Source of the DNA: JBKQWK01 sp052139595
GTDB lineage: Bacteria; Actinomycetota; Thermoleophilia; UBA2241
Assembly: GCA_052139595.1 (NCBI GenBank)
Contig: JBKQWK010000041.1
Location: 1-16,551, forward strand
Direction of reading: 5' to 3'
Length of the DNA: 16,551 nt
Shown: one piece after another, positions 6,968 through 13,789 of the stretch
Position numbering within the stretch: the stretch's first letter is position 1
Layout: each line of letters starts with the position of its first letter
Position numbers and translations under genes: made by a program
The notes under the pieces: generated by a model
Told to the model about the DNA's origin: nothing
Database searches by the model: none
The model's input: the letters and a program-made list of their open reading frames with translations, nothing else

Positions 6968-8179
6968 ATGAACGGCCACGTAGAGAAGCGTGTGAGCGAA
7001 CGCACCGGGGCAGTCACCTGGTGCGTTCGCCTCTTCGTCGACAAGGCCCATGGCGGGCCGAAACGCAAGGCCATCGGCAGTTACCCTCTCAAGCGCGAGG
7101 CCGAGGCGGCCCTGGCCGCAGCCCTCGCCCGCTATCACGCCGGCACCTACCGCGAGACCTCGACGATGACGGTCGCCGAACTCTGCGAGCGCTGGCTTCG
7201 TGATGGCGCGGCACCCAAGGCGCGACCGTCGACCATGCGCTATTACCGCATGGCGGTCGATCTGCACATCGTGCCCGATCTCGGCGACATGCTGGCAGAG
7301 ATGCTCACGCCGGCGGACGTCGCCGCCTGGCAGGCGATGCTGGCCCGCTCTGGACGCACTGACGGTAGGGGCGGCCTGTCGCCCAAGAGCGTGCGCTGGT
7401 GCCGCGGTGCGCTGCACAACGCCTACACCTGGGCGGTCAAGCTGGGAGAGCTGCGTACCAATCCGGTGGCTACCTGCGACCCGCCGCCGCTTGCCGACCG
7501 CGACCTTGAGCCGCCGAGCGCCGCCGAGCTGATCGCCTTCCTCGATGCCATTCGCGACACGCGCTATCACCTGCCCGTGTTGATCGCCGTCGCCACCGGC
7601 ATGCGCCGCGGCGAAGTGCTCGGGCTCGACTGGCAGCATGTCGACCTCGAGCGCGGCGTCGTGCATGTGCGTCAGCAGAAGACGCAAGCCGGCAGAGCTG
7701 TGGCGATCGCATCGTTGAAGACCAGGCGCAGCCGCCGCGACCTGCCCTTACCCGAGTGGGCGATCGAGGAACTGCGCGCCGCGCGATCGACGGCTCAGCA
7801 CACGAGCGCCGTGGCCGGCGTCCCGTGGTCTGAGCGGTCGCTCGTCTGCGGCGACGCCGCGCCCAACAACATCTCGACCGGTCTGCAGCGACTCGCCAAA
7901 AGCCGCCACCTGCCGCCATTGCACATGCACCTGCTCCGTCACGCCAAGGCCACCCGCATGCTGCGGCAGGGAGACAACCCAGGCGTCGTCCAGCACCAAC
8001 TTGGGCACTCCAGTCTCGTCACCACGGTGGGCACCTACGGGCACGTCTCCAATGACGACCTGCGCGCCGCTAACGAGCGCGACGGGGACGCATTTTCGGC
8101 CATTGGACACCAAACGGACACAAAATCCGGCGACGTCATCAGCTTGAAGGGCCGCCGTCCGCGTAAAACTCCTGCATAG
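6968..8179 (+). CDS. Tyrosine recombinase / phage-type integrase (403 aa)
   Basis: This is a site-specific recombinase of the lambda-integrase type. It has an N-terminal arm-binding region (about 1-60), a SAM-like core-binding domain (about 64-170; MTVAELCERWL... to ELRTNPVA) and a catalytic domain. The catalytic set looks complete: R213 in ATGMRRGEVLGL, K251 in LKTRRSRRDLPL, H321 and R324 in HLLRH, H347 in QLGHSSLVTT and the nucleophile Y357 in GTYGHV. Length suits an actinobacterial phage or ICE integrase. The ribosome binding site before the ATG is weak. The gene ends within about 30 bp of the point where the converging amidase gene loses similarity to its family, so the recombinase may mark an att junction. 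No phage structural or conjugation genes are in the window. Confidence 0.93.
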   Translation: MNGHVEKRVSERTGAVTWCVRLFVDKAHGGPKRKAIGSYPLKREAEAALAAALARYHAGTYRETSTMTVAELCERWLRDGAAPKARPSTMRYYRMAVDLHIVPDLGDMLAEMLTPADVAAWQAMLARSGRTDGRGGLSPKSVRWCRGALHNAYTWAVKLGELRTNPVATCDPPPLADRDLEPPSAAELIAFLDAIRDTRYHLPVLIAVATGMRRGEVLGLDWQHVDLERGVVHVRQQKTQAGRAVAIASLKTRRSRRDLPLPEWAIEELRAARSTAQHTSAVAGVPWSERSLVCGDAAPNNISTGLQRLAKSRHLPPLHMHLLRHAKATRMLRQGDNPGVVQHQLGHSSLVTTVGTYGHVSNDDLRAANERDGDAFSAIGHQTDTKSGDVISLKGRRPRKTPA

Positions 8180-9336
8180 GGCACTGGCGAGCAGGGAAGC
8201 CGCGACAAACGCGTGTTGGCCCCTCGCCAGCTCGCGCTGCAATAGGGGAAACCGGCGTTGTTGTCGTACCACCAGCCGGCATTAAAGCCGCTGCTGCGAC
8301 TGCCGAGCATCGGGTAGCCACCGCCGAGAAACATGCACTGTGAGGTGAAGTTGGCACAGTCGCCGCCGTCGGGGGTGAAGTTGTGGTAGTTGGGGTTGTA
8401 GTTCGTGCTGCCGGAGACCGACGACGTATGCGCATCGGCGTACTTTGCCGCCCCGCTGCGATTGTACGTGATGGTCGCGATGTAGCTGGGAGTGATGGTG
8501 CCGGCGGGAGCCGCAGTCAGAACCGGGGCAGACGCAAGCTTCGGGGCAGATGTCAGGGCCGGGGCAGCGGTGGCAGTGACCGACTCAGAAGCAAGCGGTA
8601 TGGGCTGCAGGAACTGGCGCAGGCTCTCAGCCTGCTGCGCCTCTTCGAGCTTCTGGGCAGCTTGCTGCACGAGGGTCGGAGCCGCATCGGCAGCGACCAG
8701 CTCACCTGGGGTAAGCACACTGAGGTACTCATCACGGTCGACCAGCCAGCCGCTGCGCGTGAGAACCAGAATCAGGTCATGATCGGTTGTGTCTTCCGAG
8801 GTACGCGACATGCCATCGGCATCGCGCCAGTGGATGGCGACAGCAGCAGTCACCTTGACTGTCGCTTGCGCACCGCTCGCTGAGAGTTGCAGCGCACCTG
8901 GACTGACGCTACAGTCAACCGACAGCGGTTTGATGCCCCACGACTTCCAGTTGAGGCGAGCGCCGGCAGCAACCAGGCGCTCGACGGGCCAGGCGGCTGA
9001 GCCTGGCGCCATATAGCGCGCCAGCGCGGCCGTCTGCGCGCCGGGCAGAACCTGCTCTGCCCGCGCCTGCAGATACGATGCGACCGCGGCGGCGGCGGCG
9101 GAAATTGCCGTACGTTGATCGTTCGCCGCCGTTGAAACGGCTTGGCCGCCGGCAGCTTGACCGCCGGCGATGCGTGAGGCTGGACCGTTGCCCGCAGCCG
9201 GCGTAGTGCGGCCGCCGGCGACAGCCGGCGAGGCCCCCAGCACTACAAGGGCGACGAGCGTCATGAGCCCGGCAATCGGGAGGAGCAGTCGCGAGGCTGC
9301 CCTGACGGGAAGCAGTGTTCGTGATCGTGCGTTCAT
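8035..9336 (-). pseudogene. Secreted Amidase_6-type cell-wall enzyme, C-terminus lost at the recombinase junction
   Basis: The ATG at 9334-9336 is chosen because AAAGGA lies at good spacing; an upstream in-frame GTG lacks one. A Sec signal peptide (basic start, hydrophobic core, cleavage near PAVA|GG, about residue 41) is followed by a helical and beta-rich region and an Ala/Pro linker. The Amidase_6-like domain starts at TYNRSGAAKYAD (Y291), with GGDCANFTSQCMFLGGG holding the probable nucleophile C327, then WWYDNN and SASW. After about residue 377 the family pattern stops, and the frame runs on through antisense of the recombinase gene to a stop at 8035. The usual second half, with the D-H-T/S catalytic histidine segment, is absent. 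I therefore call it a broken gene. The intact part suggests a former peptidoglycan amidase or peptidase. Confidence 0.75.
8180..8230. repeat. Inverted/direct repeat structure at the recombinase 3' end, candidate att junction
   Basis: GGCACTGGCGAGC (8180-8192) directly follows the recombinase TAG. CTGGCGAG (8184-8191) pairs perfectly with CTCGCCAG (8223-8230) around a 31-nt centre that contains the palindrome ACGCGT. The amidase coding similarity stops inside this centre, at about 8205. This suits core-type recombinase sites flanking a crossover point. It could instead be a terminator stem shared by the two convergent genes, although no T-run follows. Confidence 0.45.
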
Positions 9337-9363
9337 GCGTGGGAGTCCTTTCACGGTTTGAAC

Positions 9364-9473
9364 GCCTGTTACTCAGACAGGCCTGGACGACCCCCGTCCC
9401 CCAGAACGTCTGTATGTGCCTCAACCCGTGCCCTGACGATGCTGCCTCGCCAAACCCTCCTTTCACTCGTCAG
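9364..9473 (-). other. Inverted-repeat-rich leader of the amidase gene
   Basis: Three perfect stems lie between 28 and 137 bp upstream of the amidase start: GCCTGT/ACAGGC (9364-9369, 9377-9382), GGACG/CGTCC (9385-9389, 9395-9399) and CTGACGA/TCGTCAG (9433-9439, 9467-9473). This could be a structured 5' leader. I checked for the hallmark sequences of the c-di-AMP riboswitch, which often precedes such genes, and did not find them. Confidence 0.3.
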
Positions 9474-9565
9474 CGCGTGCAAGCATGACCCGGCCCGCGC
9501 GCCGTGCCAATACCCCCCAGGGATTACATTCTCAGAGTAGCTTGGACCTCTACTCCTCAGCGATT

Positions 9566-9577
9566 ATCGACGTCGAT
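9566..9577. promoter_or_regulatory. 12-bp perfect palindrome, possible operator
   Basis: ATCGACGTCGAT reads identically on both strands and sits in the 296-bp gap between the cyclodeaminase-like gene and the amidase gene. It could be a regulator site for the amidase promoter, but no nearby promoter is clear. Confidence 0.3.
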
Positions 9578-9588
9578 TGGAGCGCCAT

Positions 9589-9615
9589 GCGCGGCGCAGA
9601 TGACGAGGGCCGCGC
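9589..9615 (-). terminator. GC-rich stem-loop after the leftward operon
   Basis: GCGCGGC (9589-9595) and GCCGCGC (9609-9615) form a perfect 7-bp stem with a 13-nt loop, starting 18 bp past the stop codon of the last gene. No T-run follows on the minus strand, so it is a possible GC-rich terminator only. Confidence 0.35.
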
Positions 9616-9632
9616 CGTGTACGCCGCTGTGG

Positions 9633-10886
9633 CTAGCGGTCGAGTTCGTTCGCGAGCTGCTCGATGAACAGGCCCACGTCGGTGACGATGCCGACCGTCT
9701 GAAAGCTGCCGCGGTCGGCCAGCTTGGTGACCACGGCGGGATTGATATCAACGCAGACAGTGTGCACGCTGGCCGGCAGCAGGTTGCCCGTGGCGATGCT
9801 GTGCAGCATCGTCGAGAGCATCAGGCAGGCGCCGGCCTGTTGCGCGTAAACGCGCATCGCTCGCTGGGCGGCAAGAACATCGGTGATCACCTCGGGCATG
9901 GGCCCGTCGTCACGCAGTGAACCGGCAAGGATGAACGGTGTGCCAGTCTTGACGAGCGTATACATGAGACCGCTGGTGAGTACGCCCTGGTCGACCGCGG
10001 CGGCAATGCCGCCGCAGGCGCGAATCGTGTTGATGGCGCGCAGGTGGTGCTCGTGGCCGCCGGGCACGGGCGCGCCCTCGGTCATCGAAATGCCCAGAGA
10101 GGTGCCGTACAGCGCCGCCTCGATGTCGTGCGTAGCGACGGCGTTACCGCCGAAGATGACGCCGATGTAGCCGTTCTCGACCAGGCGAGCGAGTTCGCCC
10201 GCCGCGCCCGTATGTACAACGGCGGGTCCGACGACGGCGATTGTCAGCCTGCCCTCATCCTTGACGCGACGCAGCATGCGCGCCACCTCGCGCACGATCT
10301 GCGCCTTGGGCTTCTCGCTCGACACTGCCGAGGTCATGAACTCGAACGGCTGCTTCTCGCGCGGCCGTGCCAGCGGCAGTACGCGGATGCCCTTGTGGCC
10401 GACGACGTAGAGGTCGCCGGCAGCGACGTCGCTAAGCGGCACCGTCTCGACGGTGCCGCTCGCCTCGTCAACGCGAATGCCACAATCCATCTCCGGCCTG
10501 GCGACGCGCAGCCACTCGCCGCCACGGCGAATGAACGTCTCCAGGTTGGTCGTGCTATAGAACGCCGGCGGAAAGACGCCGTCGGCCGGCGCCGGCACAA
10601 GCTCAGCATTTTCCGGTGACACCGCCACAGCACCGTGCTCGGTGATCGCTTGCAGCAGTTCGTCGAGATGCTGGCGGTCGCGCCCGTACACACGCATGAC
10701 GGCCGTTGAGGTGTCGTTCTGTGTGCGTCCAACGTCGAACTCGAGGACCTCGAACTCGCCCTCCAGATCCATGATGTTGTCCCAGACCTGAGGCAGCATG
10801 AGCGAGTCGATCAGATGGCCCTGCACTCGTACGTCTTCGTAGGGTCTGCCGATCAGCGCGTCGCCTTTGTCGGGTTCATCGACCAT
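9633..10886 (-). CDS. TIGR00300-family protein, archaeal-type ornithine cyclodeaminase-like
   Basis: The 417-aa product matches the family once called LOR/SDH conserved domain (TIGR00300, MJ1480 type). Its archaeal members have been reported as NAD-dependent ornithine cyclodeaminases (ornithine to proline plus ammonia), and the same domain forms the C-terminal part of cyanobacterial AgrE/ArgZ. The N-terminal LOR domain (about 14-100) contains GHLIDSLMLPQVWD and FEVLEFDVGR. The C-terminal half has Rossmann-like segments: TIAVVGPAVVHTGAAGELARL, IFGGNAVATHDIE, ALYGTSLG and VCVDINPAVVTKLADRG. The ATG at 10886 has GGAGGT inside the end of the transporter gene, with only 4 bp between them, so translation is coupled. 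The context of carbamoyltransferase, amino-acid transporter and carbamate kinase supports ornithine metabolism. The reaction itself is inferred. Confidence 0.82.
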   Translation of the reverse strand: MVDEPDKGDALIGRPYEDVRVQGHLIDSLMLPQVWDNIMDLEGEFEVLEFDVGRTQNDTSTAVMRVYGRDRQHLDELLQAITEHGAVAVSPENAELVPAPADGVFPPAFYSTTNLETFIRRGGEWLRVARPEMDCGIRVDEASGTVETVPLSDVAAGDLYVVGHKGIRVLPLARPREKQPFEFMTSAVSSEKPKAQIVREVARMLRRVKDEGRLTIAVVGPAVVHTGAAGELARLVENGYIGVIFGGNAVATHDIEAALYGTSLGISMTEGAPVPGGHEHHLRAINTIRACGGIAAAVDQGVLTSGLMYTLVKTGTPFILAGSLRDDGPMPEVITDVLAAQRAMRVYAQQAGACLMLSTMLHSIATGNLLPASVHTVCVDINPAVVTKLADRGSFQTVGIVTDVGLFIEQLANELDR

Positions 10887-10890
10887 GGCG

Positions 10891-12000
10891 TCAGTCTACC
10901 TCCTTCGCCGATGCGCCCCGCACCGGGTTCTCGTCAACCAGCTTCGCATCAGTCTGGCTCACGGGCACTTCGCCCTTTTCTAGCGCGGCCTGCGGCGCGG
11001 CGCCCTCTGCTGCCGCCACGGTTTTCGGCGCTTCATCCACCTGCGCCGCCGCTGCCGCCTTCCGCCTGGCGCCCCTCGACGCGGTTGGCACCTCGACGAT
11101 GAAGACGCCGATCAGCATGAGCGAACCGCCGACGAGCAGGCGCCAGGTCACCGCGTTCATGCCCGCCACGACGCCGGCAATGGCCGCGAAAACGCTTTCG
11201 AAGCCGAGCAGGATCGCCGCGTGCGTCGAACTGGTGTAGCGCTGCGCCCAGCTCTGGATGAAGAACGCGTAAATAGTGCCGCTGAGCGCGGTCCAGACAA
11301 CGATCGCCCACACCTGCCAGGGCAGGTTCAGCGTCAGGTGGGCGGCAAACGGCGTAATGATCACCAGCGCCACGGTCGACACCGCCATCTGCGTGATCGC
11401 CAGCGTCATCGGCTGCACCTTGGGCGCAAAGAAACCGGTGACCATGATGTGCACAGCATAGAAGAAGGTGCCCAGCAGCGTAATGCTGTCGCCCCAGCCG
11501 AGGGTGAAATTGCCGCGCAAAGAGAGTGCCGCCAAGCCAGCGGTGGCGACGAGGGCGCCGACCATCGGCCAGCGGCCCGGGAAGCGCCGGGCCACGGCCC
11601 AGTACAAGAAAGGGACCATGGCGACGCTCATGCCGGTGATGAAACCGGAGACACCGGGTGACGTGCGCTGCAGGCCGACCGTCTGCAAGATCAGGGCCGT
11701 CAGGTAGAACGCCGCCAGTAGACCGCCCCTGCTCCAGTCACGCCACGTCGCTTGCCGCCAGCTCTGCGGCATCGCCACAGCAAGAATGCCGGTGGCAACC
11801 ACATAGCGCAGCAGCAAGTAGAGCATGGTGCCGGCGACAATGCTCTGTGCCGTCGGGCTCACGGCATCGGTCGTGCGCTTCACGACCGACTTGATGAAGA
11901 CGAAGTTACTGCCCCAGAAGATCGCCACGCTGAAGAGCAGCAGGTCGGCGACGAGCGCCTTGCGGCGTGAGCTATGCGTCAGCGTCCCGGGCAGCGCCAT
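10891..12000 (-). CDS. EamA/DMT-superfamily permease
   Basis: The 369-aa product has about ten hydrophobic spans in two repeats, beginning LLLFSVAIFWGSNFVFIKSVV and ending LLVGGSLMLIGVFIVEV at about residue 304. Typical EamA features are FWGSNFVFIK near the N-terminus, LQTVGLQRTSPGVSGFITGMSVAMVPFL in the first repeat, and TSSTHAAILLGFESVFAAIAG before the last helices. Such proteins usually export or take up small metabolites such as amino acids. A 60-residue Ala/Glu/Lys-rich cytoplasmic tail follows, longer than usual. The start codon directly follows the dehydrogenase stop (TGAATG), and the next gene follows after 4 bp. The substrate is unknown; the context suggests an amino acid or amine. 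Confidence 0.92.
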   Translation of the reverse strand: MALPGTLTHSSRRKALVADLLLFSVAIFWGSNFVFIKSVVKRTTDAVSPTAQSIVAGTMLYLLLRYVVATGILAVAMPQSWRQATWRDWSRGGLLAAFYLTALILQTVGLQRTSPGVSGFITGMSVAMVPFLYWAVARRFPGRWPMVGALVATAGLAALSLRGNFTLGWGDSITLLGTFFYAVHIMVTGFFAPKVQPMTLAITQMAVSTVALVIITPFAAHLTLNLPWQVWAIVVWTALSGTIYAFFIQSWAQRYTSSTHAAILLGFESVFAAIAGVVAGMNAVTWRLLVGGSLMLIGVFIVEVPTASRGARRKAAAAAQVDEAPKTVAAAEGAAPQAALEKGEVPVSQTDAKLVDENPVRGASAKEVD

Positions 12001-12801
12001 TCAGGCCGTGAAGCCGCCGTCGACCGACCAGCTGCAGCCGGTAACAAAGCTGGCTTCGTCGCTGGCCAGAAAAGCGACCACGCCGGCGACTTCGTCGGGC
12101 TCGCCAACGCGTCCCAGCGGGTAACCGTCGGCCTGCGTCAAGGCGTACGCCTGCGGGTCGGGCGCCGCGGCAATCGCCTTATCGAGCATGGGCGTCGCGA
12201 TGATGCCCGGCGAGACGCAGACCAGACGAACGCCGTCCGGCCCGTGGTCAATGGCCAGCGATCGGGTGGCGTTGATGACGGCGGCTTTGGCGGCGGCGTA
12301 TACCGCCGCCCCCGGCTCGCCGTGCAGACCCGAGTCGCTGGCGATGTTGATGATCACACCCTGTTGGCGAGGCACCATGTGCTGCAGGGCATACTTCATG
12401 CAGAAAAAGGTACCCTTGAGGCAGGTGTCAAGACAGACGTCGTAGTCGCTCTCGGTCGTCGCCAGGATCGATTTCTCGAGCCACACGCCGGCACTGTTGA
12501 CGAGGATGTCGAGGGTGCCAAAGCGTTCGACGGTGGCGTCAATCAGCCGCTCGCAGTCGTTGACCCGACGCACGTCGCCGCTGACGCAGGCAACCCGGTC
12601 GGCGTCTGGGCCGGCGAACGGCACGACACCAGCCGCCGCCGCCCCGGCAAGTGCCGCCGCGGCGACCTCTTTGGTCCGCTCCTGGTGGCGTCCGGCGACC
12701 ATCACCTTGCAGCCCTCGGCCACCAGTCGCTTCACACACGCCTCACCGATGCCCGAAGAACCGCCCGTCACCAGAGCAACCTTGCCTGTCAGACCGACCA
12801 C
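12001..12801 (-). CDS. Short-chain dehydrogenase/reductase (266 aa)
   Basis: This is a classical SDR with a Rossmann fold. The cofactor motif TGGSSGIG is at 12-19, NSAG at 102-105, and the catalytic residues S155, Y168 and K172 (YxxxK) are present. PGIIATPM and the C-terminal FVTGCSWSVDGGFTA are typical. An arginine (R38 in VAGRHQ) after the second strand suggests NADP(H). I chose the GTG at 12799-12801 because GGGGAGG lies five bases upstream and the protein then starts VVGLTGKVALVTGG as in its family; a longer open frame to 12900 is not needed. The gene lies 195 bp after tetR and is followed without a gap by the transporter. Substrate unknown; a pathway step on an amino- or keto-acid derivative is possible. 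Confidence 0.93.
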   Translation of the reverse strand: MVGLTGKVALVTGGSSGIGEACVKRLVAEGCKVMVAGRHQERTKEVAAAALAGAAAAGVVPFAGPDADRVACVSGDVRRVNDCERLIDATVERFGTLDILVNSAGVWLEKSILATTESDYDVCLDTCLKGTFFCMKYALQHMVPRQQGVIINIASDSGLHGEPGAAVYAAAKAAVINATRSLAIDHGPDGVRLVCVSPGIIATPMLDKAIAAAPDPQAYALTQADGYPLGRVGEPDEVAGVVAFLASDEASFVTGCSWSVDGGFTA

Positions 12802-12826
12802 CGTGACCTCCCCGCCCCGTCGATAC

Positions 12827-12841
12827 GGCGCCTGCGGCGCC
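12827..12841. repeat. GGCGCC hairpin upstream of the dehydrogenase gene
   Basis: GGCGCC (12827-12832) and GGCGCC (12836-12841) form a 6-bp stem with a 3-nt loop, 26 bp upstream of the dehydrogenase GTG. It may reduce read-through from tetR or lie in the mRNA leader. There is no T-run. Confidence 0.4.
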
Positions 12842-12996
12842 TCTCCAAGTCTACGCCCGCGCATCGTGCCGGTGCACCCGAGAGAGCCTTGGAGAATCAC
12901 GCAGCGATTCGCCCGCTGCGCGCCCGGAGCGACGAGACGCGCCCAGGCTGGCGCAGCGGAGCGTGGCGGACACCCCTGCGGCGCGCCTATGGTGCC

Positions 12997-13662
12997 CTAC
13001 GGGCGGGCGCCACGCCCGGCAATGAGCGGCTGCGCCAGCCGCTCCCAGAGCTTAATGGCACTCTTGACGTCGGTGCCGTCGGGGTCAAGGCCGTGCTGAA
13101 TGGCCAGTCCGTCGACGATGGCGATCATGAGGACGGCGAAGGGACGCAGGTCGGCCCTCTCATCGTCGTCGCCGGCATCCAGGCAGCGCCGCACGGTAGC
13201 GCGATAGCCGTCGTAGAGAGCGGCAACGCGGTCGCGCAGATCGGCGTCGCGCAGCGCCTGGGGCAGCACCTCAAAGAACGCCTGAAACGCTTCTGCGTCG
13301 GCGACGATGCGCGACTCACCGTCGATGAGGGCCTGCACACGCTGCTCCTGAGTCGGCAGGCTGGTCGTCTCCTCGATGAGGGCACGGTTGGCGTCATGGG
13401 CAAGCGAATCAACCAGCGCCGTCACCAGTCCATCTTTGTTGCCAAAGTGATAGCCGATGCTCGCTTTGGCTTCGCCGGCCTCCTCGGCAATGGCCGACAG
13501 CCTGAGGGCCGCAAAGCCGCCGCTGACGAGAAGTCGGCGGGCGGCGGCGAGCAGCCGCTGCGCCGTCGGCGACAGAGCATCCATGGGGTCTTCAAGAAGG
13601 AGCGGGTCGGGCAGGCCGCGGCCACGAGCCATGCTTCGCCGCTTCTGCTCACGTGCATTCAC
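12997..13662 (-). CDS. TetR/AcrR-family transcriptional regulator
   Basis: The 221-aa product carries the TetR helix-turn-helix at about 52-80 (LRLSAIAEEAGEAKASIGYHFGNKDGLV), with the usual YHF.NKDGL recognition end, and a helical C-terminal ligand-binding region (about 85-215). The GTG at 13662 has AGG five bases upstream and gives a basic N-terminal extension of about 30 residues; an ATG at residue 11 or 27 is an alternative. The gene is divergent from the carbamoyltransferase gene. A 20-bp imperfect palindrome between them is a likely operator. The regulator probably represses its own operon and the rightward operon until a small ligand, perhaps a pathway metabolite, binds. The ligand is inferred, not seen. 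Confidence 0.92.
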   Translation of the reverse strand: MNAREQKRRSMARGRGLPDPLLLEDPMDALSPTAQRLLAAARRLLVSGGFAALRLSAIAEEAGEAKASIGYHFGNKDGLVTALVDSLAHDANRALIEETTSLPTQEQRVQALIDGESRIVADAEAFQAFFEVLPQALRDADLRDRVAALYDGYRATVRRCLDAGDDDERADLRPFAVLMIAIVDGLAIQHGLDPDGTDVKSAIKLWERLAQPLIAGRGARP

Positions 13663-13710
13663 AGTTACCTGCTTCGTCGGTCATATCTGCCGTCGTCTGG
13701 TTGACTCTGC

Positions 13711-13739
13711 TTGTCAGTTTATGCAGCAGTTGCTATTGT
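13711..13739 (+). promoter_or_regulatory. Promoter of the carbamoyltransferase operon
   Basis: TTGTCA (13711-13716; 5/6 match) and TATTGT (13734-13739; 4/6) are separated by exactly 17 bp. TGC directly before the -10 makes an extended -10 motif. Transcription should start near 13746, inside the palindromic operator. Confidence 0.7.
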
Positions 13740-13763
13740 ACATTTGTCCGTCCGGACGAACAA
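13735..13763 (-). promoter_or_regulatory. Promoter of the tetR operon (overlapping, divergent)
   Basis: On the minus strand, TTGTTC (13758-13763) and TACAAT (13735-13740; 5/6 match) are 17 bp apart. The -35 is weak (TTG conserved). The -10 overlaps the rightward -10, and the palindrome fills the spacer, so one bound repressor would block both directions. Confidence 0.55.
13744..13763. promoter_or_regulatory. Likely TetR-family operator (20-bp imperfect palindrome)
   Basis: TTGT-C-CGTCC and GGACG-A-ACAA form a palindrome centred between 13753 and 13754, with a single mismatched pair (C13748/A13759). Size and symmetry fit TetR-family operators. It starts 4 bp after the rightward -10 and spans the leftward -35 and spacer. 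It is 27 bp before the carbamoyltransferase start codon. Confidence 0.75.
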
Positions 13764-13789
13764 GCATTCGACTGGCAGGAGGCCATCGT

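Noticed and set aside
6566..7687. Long leftward frame opposite the zinc-finger and recombinase genes
   Set aside because: Antisense shadow with no recognisable motif and no ribosome binding site.
9461..9473. Hammerhead-ribozyme-like core on the minus strand (CTGACGAG...GAAA)
   Set aside because: Only one base separates the two core motifs, so stem II cannot form.
9361..9560. c-di-AMP (ydaO) riboswitch before the amidase gene
   Set aside because: The region has G-rich stretches and stems, but the conserved GGGGUGAAUC-like and CAGCUAACC-like segments are not present.
11974..13704. Long rightward open frame opposite the dehydrogenase and tetR
   Set aside because: It is antisense to two well-supported genes, is Arg/Gly/His-rich and matches no family; it arises from high GC.
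13457..13789. N-terminal extension of the carbamoyltransferase
   Set aside because: It would run through tetR antisense, the promoter and the operator; the ATG at 13790 has a strong ribosome binding site and the family start.
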